Assembly: GCA_035293985.1 (NCBI GenBank)
Contig: DATGLS010000012.1
Location: 124,001 to 188,000, forward strand
Source of the DNA: JAVDCA01 sp035293985
GTDB taxonomy: Bacteria; Pseudomonadota; Alphaproteobacteria; Rhizobiales; Xanthobacteraceae
Reading direction: 5' to 3'
Length of the DNA: 64,000 nucleotides
Part shown: positions 8,004-15,083 of the stretch, one piece after another
Layout: each line of letters begins with the position of its first letter
Numbering within the stretch: the first letter of the stretch is position 1
The notes under the pieces: model-generated
What the model saw: only the letters and a program-made list of their open reading frames with translations
Told to the model about the DNA's origin: nothing
The model's database searches: none
Made by a program: the position numbers and the translations under genes

Positions 8004-8552
8004 ATGGCGACCACCGCTCTGGAAACCGACCTCAAGGCCGCGATCCGCGCGATCCCGGACTATCCCAAGCCCGGGATCATGTTTCGCGACATCACGACGC
8101 TGCTCGGCAATGCCCGCGCGTTCCGCCGCGCGGTCGACGAGCTGGTGCAGCCCTGGGCCGGCTCGAAGATCGACAAGGTCGCCGGCATGGAGGCGCGCGG
8201 CTTCATCCTCGGCGGCGCGGTCGCGCATCAGGTGTCGGCGGGATTCGTGCCGATCCGGAAGAAGGGCAAGCTGCCGCACAAGCGCGTGTCGATCGCCTAT
8301 TCGCTCGAATACGGCATCGACGAGATGGAGATGCACGAGGACGCCGTCGAGAAGGGCGAGCGCGTGATCCTGGTCGACGACCTGATCGCGACCGGCGGCA
8401 CCGCCGAAGGCGCCGTCAAGCTCCTGCGCCAGATGGGGGCCGACGTGCTCGCGGCCTGCTTCATCGTCGACCTGCCGGAGCTCGGCGGCGCCGACAAGAT
8501 CCGCCGCCTCGACGTGCCGGTGCGCACGCTGGTGACGTTCGAGGGGCACTGA
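8004..8552 (+). CDS. apt: Adenine phosphoribosyltransferase
   Basis: Converts adenine and PRPP to AMP in purine salvage. The 182-residue product from ATG 8004 begins MATTALETDLKAAIRAIPDY and contains FRDITTLLG, AGMEARGFILGGAVA and the PRPP-binding loop VILVDDLIATGGTAEGA. This start matches the usual family length of about 180. Two other in-frame ATGs exist: 7992, and 7899, which has AAGGAA two bases upstream but would add 35 residues unlike the family. It lies 0.1 kb after the solute-binding protein and downstream of mtnP, consistent with an adenine-recovery neighbourhood. Confidence 0.95.
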   Translation: MATTALETDLKAAIRAIPDYPKPGIMFRDITTLLGNARAFRRAVDELVQPWAGSKIDKVAGMEARGFILGGAVAHQVSAGFVPIRKKGKLPHKRVSIAYSLEYGIDEMEMHEDAVEKGERVILVDDLIATGGTAEGAVKLLRQMGADVLAACFIVDLPELGGADKIRRLDVPVRTLVTFEGH

Positions 8553-8565
8553 GGCGCAAACCGCT

Positions 8566-9327
8566 TCACGCCGGCGGTCGCGCCTCGTCGGGCGGCGGCT
8601 CCGGCGACGCGCCCCGCAGGCTGCCACGCAGGTTGGTGAGCAGCAGCCGCAACTCCATCTCGCGGAACTGAAGATAGACCCGCTTGAGCCAGGAATTGAG
8701 CTCGTCGCCGAGGATATCGCGCATGTCGGTCGGCGGGCTGCGGCGGAATTCGGTGAACGAGAACCCCGGCGCGTCGACGATGGCGCGCAGCGACGGCGAC
8801 AGCATCGGCAGATGCAGCGGCAGCGCGGTCGCGCTGGTGGCGGGAAAATCAGTGCGCAGCTTGTGCCCGCGCATGATGCCGTCGTTGTAGACGGGCACCA
8901 GCGCGAGGCCGGGGAAGCGCTCGCGCAGCCGCGCATAGGCCCGCACCGACACGGGCTCGGCAGTGGCCGCGAACAGGATCACGGGGCCGACCGAAACGCG
9001 CGGCGCCTCGGTCGCAAAGCCGATCTGCTCCATTACCCTGAGAAACGGCTCGTAGGCATGCGCGCTCACGTCGACGACTTTCGGCTTCTCGTTGGCGATG
9101 ATCAGCTCGTCGAACAGGGCGACCTGCCCGCGCGTGTCGGCGATGTCGGCGCGCACGGTGAGCTTGGGCAGGAACCGCGCCAGCGTCGCGTCGAGGGTGT
9201 CGAGATCGAAGGTGCCGACCGGGCGGCCATCGGTGAGAAAGAACTCGGCCAAGGCGCGCGCGAGCAATGTCTTGCCGCTGCGCGGCCGCGGCGACGCAAC
9301 GATGTACACGTGGGTCGGGCGGCTCAT
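8566..9327 (-). CDS. P-loop ATPase of the MinD/ParA type with unusual Walker A
   Basis: A 253-residue protein starting MSRPTHVYIV. Residues 11-20 read ASPRPRSGKT: the GKT of a P-loop is present but the usual glycine-rich, lysine-first deviant Walker A (KGGxGKT) is not. The following TFDLDTLDATLARFLP and VALFDELIIA match switch and Walker B positions of MinD/ParA ATPases. The gene is preceded at 9522-10271 by a second ATPase of similar length and a normal deviant Walker A, suggesting they work as a pair. I do not recognise a specific function. The C-terminal half (residues about 130-253) has no match I can name. Confidence 0.65.
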   Translation of the reverse strand: MSRPTHVYIVASPRPRSGKTLLARALAEFFLTDGRPVGTFDLDTLDATLARFLPKLTVRADIADTRGQVALFDELIIANEKPKVVDVSAHAYEPFLRVMEQIGFATEAPRVSVGPVILFAATAEPVSVRAYARLRERFPGLALVPVYNDGIMRGHKLRTDFPATSATALPLHLPMLSPSLRAIVDAPGFSFTEFRRSPPTDMRDILGDELNSWLKRVYLQFREMELRLLLTNLRGSLRGASPEPPPDEARPPA

Positions 9328-9351
9328 GCGATTCTCGACACCGGCGACGCG

Positions 9352-9398
9352 AGCATGATCCCGAAACGCGGCCAGGGCTTTTCGGAAAGGATCATGCT
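9352..9398. repeat. GCATGATCC palindromic repeat, copy 1
   Basis: AGCATGATCCCGAAACGCGG is mirrored by TTTTCGGAAAGGATCATGCT around a short centre. It is a degenerate member of a palindrome common in Bradyrhizobium-type genomes; another copy is at 29335-29422. It sits in the 194-bp gap between the two ATPase genes. Confidence 0.75.
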
Positions 9399-9521
9399 CC
9401 AACATTAGTGCCGCGAAATCCGAAGTCTCCGAACGGCTGCTTGCGAGCTTCGGATGCGAAAGCGACACTACATCATGACGCCGCTTCGTGATCGGCTCGC
9501 TCGGCTCGCCGCAAGGCGCGC

Positions 9522-10271
9522 TCAGCGCGCCGCCTGAATGCGTACCTGGTCTTTCGGGCTGACGATGTCGACGAGCTTGATGCGGTCGTACTCGGCCCAC
9601 ACGTGGCCGAGCCAGTGGCGCACATAGCCGCGCAGCACGAACGAGTAGGCGGCGCTCTCGCCGTTCGGACCCTTGTTGGCGATGAAGGAGAGATAGGGCA
9701 CCGAGGCGAGCTCGACCTGCTCGCACGCCATCTCGTTGAGCTTCGGAATGGTCACCTCGACCGCGTCTTTGATCCGCTTGAAGTACGAGTTGTAGGTCGC
9801 CTGGTCCCACTCGAAGAAGTGCGTATTGTTGATGAAGTTCTTCACCAGGAAGTACTTGGCGTCGACCATGTGCTCGGCGGTATCGGCGATCTCGTCGAGC
9901 GAGGCGACCGAGGGGCCCAGGATGTGGAAGACCGAGAAGGTGATCTGCCCCTTGCGCGCCGCGTCGAGGAAGCCGATGTCGCGCAGCGCGTTGAGGGTGG
10001 GCGAGAGCAGGCCGGCGCGCACGTCGATCACCGTCACGGTCGAGTCGGTGAGCGTGTCGAAGATTTGCATCTGATCCGGCACCCGCGTCACGTCGACCAC
10101 GTCGGTGACGTCGAGGTGGAAGCGCTTGAGCGTGCCCTTCGGCGCCTCGGTGTCGAACGCCCTGATCGGAATCTTCCGCGCGGTGAAGTAGTCGAGCAGC
10201 GTCCGCGTTACCGTCGTCTTGCCAACGCCGCCCTTGTCGGCCCCCACGATGATGACTGCTGGCTTGGACAT
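9522..10271 (-). CDS. ParA/MinD-like ATPase
   Basis: A 249-residue cytoplasmic ATPase with a textbook deviant Walker A at 11-20 (ADKGGVGKTT), switch I-like IRAFDTEAPKGTLKRFH and a Walker B region with TVTVIDVRAG. The C-terminal half is unlike plasmid ParA or MinD: no amphipathic membrane-targeting helix is obvious and no ParB-like gene is nearby. It is followed by a second P-loop protein whose Walker A lacks the signature lysine. The pair may position or regulate a cellular structure, but nothing in the sequence fixes the cargo. The start ATG has GGAAGGAACTTCC just upstream. Confidence 0.75.
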   Translation of the reverse strand: MSKPAVIIVGADKGGVGKTTVTRTLLDYFTARKIPIRAFDTEAPKGTLKRFHLDVTDVVDVTRVPDQMQIFDTLTDSTVTVIDVRAGLLSPTLNALRDIGFLDAARKGQITFSVFHILGPSVASLDEIADTAEHMVDAKYFLVKNFINNTHFFEWDQATYNSYFKRIKDAVEVTIPKLNEMACEQVELASVPYLSFIANKGPNGESAAYSFVLRGYVRHWLGHVWAEYDRIKLVDIVSPKDQVRIQAAR

Positions 10272-10581
10272 GGAAGTTCCTTCCCCGATTCGTGACGTCG
10301 GTTACGACGCACTCAGAACGAGTGGCCCCCTACGGCAGAAACATGACCGAATCGCAGCATAAATCCATTCGTACGTCGCCTCACGGCGATTCGCGAATTT
10401 ACCGCTGCGGCAACCTGCTGAGCCTGTGGATATGTTTCGGGAGTCGGGAGCGCTTTCCGACATCGGGGCGCATGCCGCTACCGCCGGCGCATGAACGAGC
10501 CTGTCGTGGCAGCAGCATGACCGATTCCGAACGCGTGCCTACCCATAGCTGATACGTGGCAACCGGTTACGGGGATCACGT
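10272..10581. other. Intergenic region, no gene recognised
   Basis: About 310 bp between the ParA-like gene and the M48 protease gene, both on the minus strand. It is less GC-rich than its surroundings around 10340-10450, as expected for the promoter region of the ParA-like gene. No convincing coding frame, tRNA or repeat family was found. Confidence 0.5.
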
Positions 10582-11775
10582 TCAGTTATGCGGCCCCCAC
10601 GGACCGTCCTTGCCTGGAATCGGCGGAGGCGGCGGATCGCCGCCGAGGTGAACTGGCGGATCGTTCGGCAGGAAGGGTTGCCCGCCTTGCGGCGGCAGGC
10701 TTGGCGCCTGCTGCTCGTCGGTGCTCGGTGCGGCGCTCCATGGCCCGGTAGGCGGCAGCTCGCCGGGCTGGGCAGGCGGCTCGAGCGCGATCGGCCCCGG
10801 ATCATGGCCGCCGGCGAACTTGATCAGCGCCGCGATACGCTTCTCGACCGTCGGATGGGTATCGAAGACGTCGCTGAATCCCTCGCGGGGGTTGTCGACG
10901 CACAGCTCCATGACGGCGGAGGTCGCCCCCTGCAGCTCGCCGCGCCCCTCGATCTTGCGCAGCGCCGAGATCATCGCGTCGGGATTCTTGGTCAATTCCA
11001 CCGAGCCCGCATCGGCGAGGTACTCGCGTTGGCGCGACAGCGCCAGGCGGATCACCACCGAGAGGAGCCAGGCGATCGCGATCAGCGCCACCGCGATCAC
11101 GATGGCGACCATGTTGCCGCCCTTGCCGCGGTCCTCGTCGCTGCTGCGCGAGCGGCCGCCGCCGAACGAGATGCCGGTATTGAACCACAAGCGGAAGAGC
11201 AGCTCGGCGAAGAAGCCGATCGCGCCGGCGATGATCACGGCGACGACCATCATGCGCACATCGCCGTTGCGGATGTGGGTGAGCTCGTGGCCGAGCACGG
11301 CCTCCATTTCGGCATCGTCGAGACGGGCGAGCAGCGCCGACGTGACGGTGATTGAATACTGCTTCTCGTTCATGCCGGTCGCGAAGGCGTTGAGCGCGTC
11401 GGTATCCATCACTTTCAGCTTCGGCATCGTGATGCCGCGCGAGATGCACAGGTTTTCCAGGAGGTTGTAGAGCCGCGGCTGCTCCTGGCGGGTGACGTCG
11501 GCAGCCCCCGTGACGGCGTCGATCATCGACTGATGGAAGCGGTAGGCAATGAGGATCCACAGGATCGTCCCGATGGTCGCCCACGGCGAGGCGACGATCA
11601 GGTCGTGCCAGGCGCGCCGCAGCAGGTAGTCGAGCGAGGCCGGGTACGACAGCGCCTCGGCGACGAGCGCGCCGGCGAAGACCAGCACGTAGACGAGGAA
11701 GAAAAGCCCGATCAGCAGCGCGATGGAGCGCCGCTTGTTGGATTGGATATGGGTATAAAGCCCGTAGGCGGCCAT
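10582..11775 (-). CDS. M48-family (HtpX-like) membrane zinc protease
   Basis: A 397-residue integral membrane metalloprotease. Two N-terminal transmembrane segments (about 17-42 and 62-80) are followed by the zinc site HELTH (163-167) and a downstream ligand region SRQREYLADAGSVEL. Two further hydrophobic segments lie between them (about 172-196 and 222-245). The last 80 residues are a proline-, glycine- and glutamine-rich tail ending GKDGPWGPHN, not part of the protease domain. HtpX-type enzymes degrade misfolded membrane proteins. The gene follows lemA on the same strand, a frequent pairing in which LemA may be partner or substrate. Confidence 0.92.
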   Translation of the reverse strand: MAAYGLYTHIQSNKRRSIALLIGLFFLVYVLVFAGALVAEALSYPASLDYLLRRAWHDLIVASPWATIGTILWILIAYRFHQSMIDAVTGAADVTRQEQPRLYNLLENLCISRGITMPKLKVMDTDALNAFATGMNEKQYSITVTSALLARLDDAEMEAVLGHELTHIRNGDVRMMVVAVIIAGAIGFFAELLFRLWFNTGISFGGGRSRSSDEDRGKGGNMVAIVIAVALIAIAWLLSVVIRLALSRQREYLADAGSVELTKNPDAMISALRKIEGRGELQGATSAVMELCVDNPREGFSDVFDTHPTVEKRIAALIKFAGGHDPGPIALEPPAQPGELPPTGPWSAAPSTDEQQAPSLPPQGGQPFLPNDPPVHLGGDPPPPPIPGKDGPWGPHN

Positions 11776-11882
11776 GCCGTCCCTACCTCATCTGCGCGTC
11801 ATGTGACGCCATCTGCGCATTGGCGCGGCGGCGCGCGAAGTCCCGGCGCCGGCCAAGCGCGTCGGGGCACGAGAGCCGCGGT

Positions 11883-11920
11883 TCAGAACTTCACGTCAGA
11901 ACTTCACGTCAGAACTTCAC
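11883..11920. repeat. Three tandem copies of the lemA 3' end
   Basis: The 13-bp unit TCAGAACTTCACG occurs at 11883-11895 and 11896-11908, and again (last base differing) at 11909-11921. Read on the minus strand each unit carries GTGAAGTTCTGA, the last codons and stop of lemA, so the gene's end is triplicated downstream. Confidence 0.9.
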
Positions 11921-12478
11921 TTGCGGTGCGGTCTCGACCGTCTTGCGGTCATCGCCGAGGTCGAAGAACGTGCGCTGGGTGAAGCCGAACATGCCGGCGA
12001 ACAGCGCGGCAGGAAACACCTGGATGCTGGTGTTGTACTCGCTCACCGAGTTGTTGAAGAAGCGGCGCGATGCCGCGATCTTGTTCTCGATGTCGGTCAG
12101 CTCGGCCTGCAGCTGCTGGAAGTTGGCGTTGGCCTTGAGGTCGGGATAGCTCTCCTGCAGTGCGAACAATTGGCGCAGCGTGCCCGACAGCGCGTTCTCG
12201 GCGGCGCCCTGCGCGGCCGGTCCCTGCCCCTGCGCCGCCACGGCCGCGTTGCGCGCCTGGATCACCGCCTCGAGGGTGCCGCGCTCGTGCGCCGCATAGC
12301 CCTTCACGGTCTCGACCAGGTTGGGGATGAGGTCGTGACGCTGCTTCAGCTGCACGTCGACATCCGCGAACGCCTGATTGACGCGCTGCCGCAGGGCGAC
12401 GAGCGAGTTGTAGTTCATGATCACCCAGATCGCGAGAACGACGATAACGGCGAGGATGATCCAGCCTACGGTACCCAT
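11909..12478 (-). CDS. lemA: LemA family protein
   Basis: A 189-residue membrane protein with an N-terminal transmembrane helix (GWIILAVIVVLAIWVIMNYN) and a helical-bundle body typical of LemA: NSLVALRQRVNQAFADVDVQ, KQRHDLIPNLVETVKGYA and IENKIAASRRFFNNSVSEYN. The start ATG at 12478 has AAGGGAG eight bases upstream. LemA proteins are of unknown mechanism and commonly precede HtpX-like proteases, as here. The coding end is a 13-bp unit repeated twice more downstream, so loss of the stop could be buffered, although the reading frame of the copies shifts. Confidence 0.93.
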   Translation of the reverse strand: MGTVGWIILAVIVVLAIWVIMNYNSLVALRQRVNQAFADVDVQLKQRHDLIPNLVETVKGYAAHERGTLEAVIQARNAAVAAQGQGPAAQGAAENALSGTLRQLFALQESYPDLKANANFQQLQAELTDIENKIAASRRFFNNSVSEYNTSIQVFPAALFAGMFGFTQRTFFDLGDDRKTVETAPQVKF

Positions 12479-12660
12479 CGCAGCACTCCCTTCGGGGACG
12501 GCCAGTCGCGACGCGGAATTGCGGCGCATCGGGATTCGCAGGCCCAATGTAATGCAGCAGGTTGGCGGACGGAACTGGGGCAGGCTCCGGGGCCGCTGCC
12601 CAAGGTTGGCGTCTGGGCACAAGCCATTAGATTACTTGGCGAATTCAATCGTGAGCGGCC

Positions 12661-13647
12661 TCAGGTCGAGGGCTTTGGCCAAGCCACCTGGTCGCCCCAG
12701 CTCCAGCGCTTCTGGGTGCCGTAGCGCTCCCGATCGCGCCGGCTCGCCGTCGCCGTGACGATACCGTGCGTGGTGCACAGCTTGGCGCTCACCTCGACTT
12801 TGCCGACGCGCGGATGGGCGAGCACGCGCGCGCCGGTTATCGGCCGGCGCCGGCGCGCCAGCGCCACGTAGGCGAACTTCTCGTCCTCGAACGCGAGAGT
12901 CGCCCCTTTGACCTGGCGATGCTCGCGCGAGCGGGGCAGGCGCTGCGAGAAGTGGCACCAGTCCGGATCGACCACCGGGCAGGGGAGGTCGTGCGGGCAG
13001 GGCGCGATCGCATGCGCGCCTTGCGCGATCAGACGCGCGCGGAGCGTCCGGATGCGGGCGAAGCCGGCCGGCGTGCCGGGCTCGATCACGACCAGCATGT
13101 CGGCTGTCGCTTCCCACAGCGCGTCGGCGACGCGTCCGAGCGAGCGGGGCGAAACCTCGCCGATCACGTAGCTGGCAATGACCAGATCGGCGGGCGCCGC
13201 GATCGCCAGCGCGGAGAGCACATCGCCATCGAGATAGGCCGTGGTTCGCGTCGCCGCCGCGTTCTCGGCAAGCGTGAGCCCGAGCGCCCGCAAATGCGGA
13301 TTGTCGTCGATCAGCAGAGCCGTGCCGAGCGTGGCGAATGCTTCGGCGGCCGCGAACGTCGCGGTGCCGGGGCCGGCGCCGGCGTCGACCAGCGTGCGCG
13401 GCGCGAAGCCGGCGCAGGCGTTGCGGACCGCCGCCAGTGCCGCGCTTGCCGCTGCGTACGTGGCCGGCATGCGGGTGAGCGCGTAGGCGAGGGCGTCGTC
13501 GCCGTCACGGACGGCGGCGCCCGAAGTCTCCCCGCCGCGGTAGCGCTGCGAGATCGCCTCCGCCCGCCGCGCCAGCTCGCGCTGTGAGCGGCCTTGCGCC
13601 AGCTCGTCGAGCGCGCGCCTCAAGTCTTGTGGAAGAGCGGCATCCAT
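12661..13647 (-). CDS. Rsm22-like ribosomal small-subunit methyltransferase
   Basis: A 328-residue SAM-dependent methyltransferase of the Rsm22 family, linked to maturation of the small ribosomal subunit. The Rossmann motif VDAGAGPGTATFA lies near residue 88, and the signature cysteine segment CPHDLPCPVVDPDWCHFSQR with the following KGATLAFEDEKFAYVAL is typical of Rsm22, where cysteines bind an iron-sulfur cluster. The substrate rRNA position is not established for bacterial members. The gene is on the same strand as lemA, 182 bp upstream of it; that gap holds nothing I can identify apart from the lemA ribosome-binding site. Confidence 0.85.
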   Translation of the reverse strand: MDAALPQDLRRALDELAQGRSQRELARRAEAISQRYRGGETSGAAVRDGDDALAYALTRMPATYAAASAALAAVRNACAGFAPRTLVDAGAGPGTATFAAAEAFATLGTALLIDDNPHLRALGLTLAENAAATRTTAYLDGDVLSALAIAAPADLVIASYVIGEVSPRSLGRVADALWEATADMLVVIEPGTPAGFARIRTLRARLIAQGAHAIAPCPHDLPCPVVDPDWCHFSQRLPRSREHRQVKGATLAFEDEKFAYVALARRRRPITGARVLAHPRVGKVEVSAKLCTTHGIVTATASRRDRERYGTQKRWSWGDQVAWPKPST

Positions 13648-13891
13648 TCGGCGTGTTGATGATTGCGTTCACACATGTGGGACGCCTGGATCGCTGCCTT
13701 TGCGAAAAAGATAGGCCCCATAGGGTATGTTGCGCCGCTCGCCAGGGAATCCATGCAGTGCACGTGTCGTATCATGGATGGATCAACAAGTCGGAGCAAA
13801 GGTCGATTTCAAACGTCGGACCAGGCCGTCGCCGAGTTGGGACGCCCGATCAATGAGGCTGCGGCGGCGGCTCGCCCGATAGGAGGTTCAA

Positions 13892-13999
13892 ATGGAACGC
13901 GCCCCGCAGACGCGACTCCTCAGCGTCGTTCCACGACTTCCTTTCCAAGTGGGCGGCGGCCGCCTGTCGGTGCTCACCTCACATGCGCTCCGCCATTGA
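13892..13999 (+). CDS. Possible small protein of 35 residues
   Basis: In the 388-bp gap between the Rsm22-like gene and the next gene, a near-ideal AGGAGG (13881-13886) stands five bases before an ATG opening a 35-codon frame (MERAPQTRLLSVVPRLPFQV, then a tail to HALRH). It ends 37 bp before the downstream gene and could be a leader peptide for it. Nothing is recognised in the product. A chance AGGAGG is possible. The rest of the gap (13648-13880) shows no gene I can support. Confidence 0.3.
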   Translation: MERAPQTRLLSVVPRLPFQVGGGRLSVLTSHALRH

Positions 14000-14035
14000 A
14001 CCCGGCGGCAGGGTGCCGCAACCAAATCTCATGGC

Positions 14036-15070
14036 ATGCGCGCGGGGCAAATAGTGGACAAGCCGATCGACTTTCCGGCTCTGGCGGCGTTGCGCCCCGG
14101 CAGCGATCGCGAAGCGCTGAGCGCGGCCCTCGGCGGGCGCTGGCGGCCGCCGGCCCCGCATGACGCCGGGCGCGTCACGGCGATCTTCAATACCTATGGA
14201 TTCGACGCGTGGCTCGATGTCACCGATCATATCGGGCAACTGTACTTCCGTCATCCCTTTCCCGCCACCATCACGGTCGCCGGGTTGCGGATCGGCATGT
14301 CGCAACGGGAAGCGCTGGCAGCATTTCCGGCGCTGCGCTTTTCCGGCCGCATGGAGGTCTACGCGGCCAGCCACTACGTCGCCGATCTGCCCGATCGCTA
14401 TCGGACAATCGCCGAGTTTCACGGCGACGAATTGTACAGCATCGGTTTCTTCGTGCGCGATGCGGTTTATCCGCCCAAAGGGCCGATGGTCTATCCGCCA
14501 GCGTCGGGCGCGCCGGGTGCACCGTTCCGCGATCCCAATCTCAAGCTCGCGGTGCTCTCCGCGCTGATCGAGTCGGACGCGCTCGATCTTGCAACGCCGC
14601 AGGACCTCGCCGATTTCGTGCTGCCGTATCACGTCGATCTCGGCGGCCTCGCCGGCTACCATTTCCTCCGCGAGGCCTACGACTACCTCATCCGCTATCC
14701 GCTGACCGACGCCGATCTCGCGCGGGTCGAGACCATCACGTTCGATGGCGGCAGCGAAATCTATCGCTACTGTTTCTACTCGTGGGACGGCGAAACTCAC
14801 GAGTTCGACATCGACAGCGTCGAGGGCGTCGCGCGTTGCGTCAACCTGCGCAGCCTTCAGACGATCGCGCTCCTCAATGCCATCGATGTCGAGCACCTGG
14901 TCGGTCTCGACCAGCTCGAGGAGCTCGATCTGCCGCGCGAACGTCGGCATCTCGAGCGGCTGCTCGATCTGCCGGCGCTCAAGCGTGTATCTCCTCTGTC
15001 GAGCATCGGCGATGCCGCACTGATCGCGCGTCTGCGCGCCAAAGGCGTGCGGGTCGGGGCAGCGCCGTGA
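14036..15070 (+). CDS. Uncharacterised protein with a DUF6892-like domain
   Basis: A 344-residue soluble protein without signal peptide or membrane segments. From about residue 165, DPNLKLAVLSALIESDAL, the segment LARVETITFDGGSEIYRYC and YSWDGETHEFDIDSVEGVAR resemble the DUF6892 family, whose members occur alone or near immunity-type proteins of polymorphic toxin systems. The N-terminal half (about 15-160) may be a related partner domain. No enzymatic motif is visible. GTG at 14054 (MDKPIDFPALAAL) is an alternative start. It converges on smc with 13 bp between them. The family assignment is from memory and moderate. Confidence 0.6.
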   Translation: MRAGQIVDKPIDFPALAALRPGSDREALSAALGGRWRPPAPHDAGRVTAIFNTYGFDAWLDVTDHIGQLYFRHPFPATITVAGLRIGMSQREALAAFPALRFSGRMEVYAASHYVADLPDRYRTIAEFHGDELYSIGFFVRDAVYPPKGPMVYPPASGAPGAPFRDPNLKLAVLSALIESDALDLATPQDLADFVLPYHVDLGGLAGYHFLREAYDYLIRYPLTDADLARVETITFDGGSEIYRYCFYSWDGETHEFDIDSVEGVARCVNLRSLQTIALLNAIDVEHLVGLDQLEELDLPRERRHLERLLDLPALKRVSPLSSIGDAALIARLRAKGVRVGAAP

Positions 15071-15083
15071 CGCTGGGGTCGAC

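Noticed and set aside
10292..10552. 86-codon frame in the gap before the M48 protease gene
   Set aside because: No ribosome-binding site, mixed composition and no recognisable similarity; treated as non-coding.
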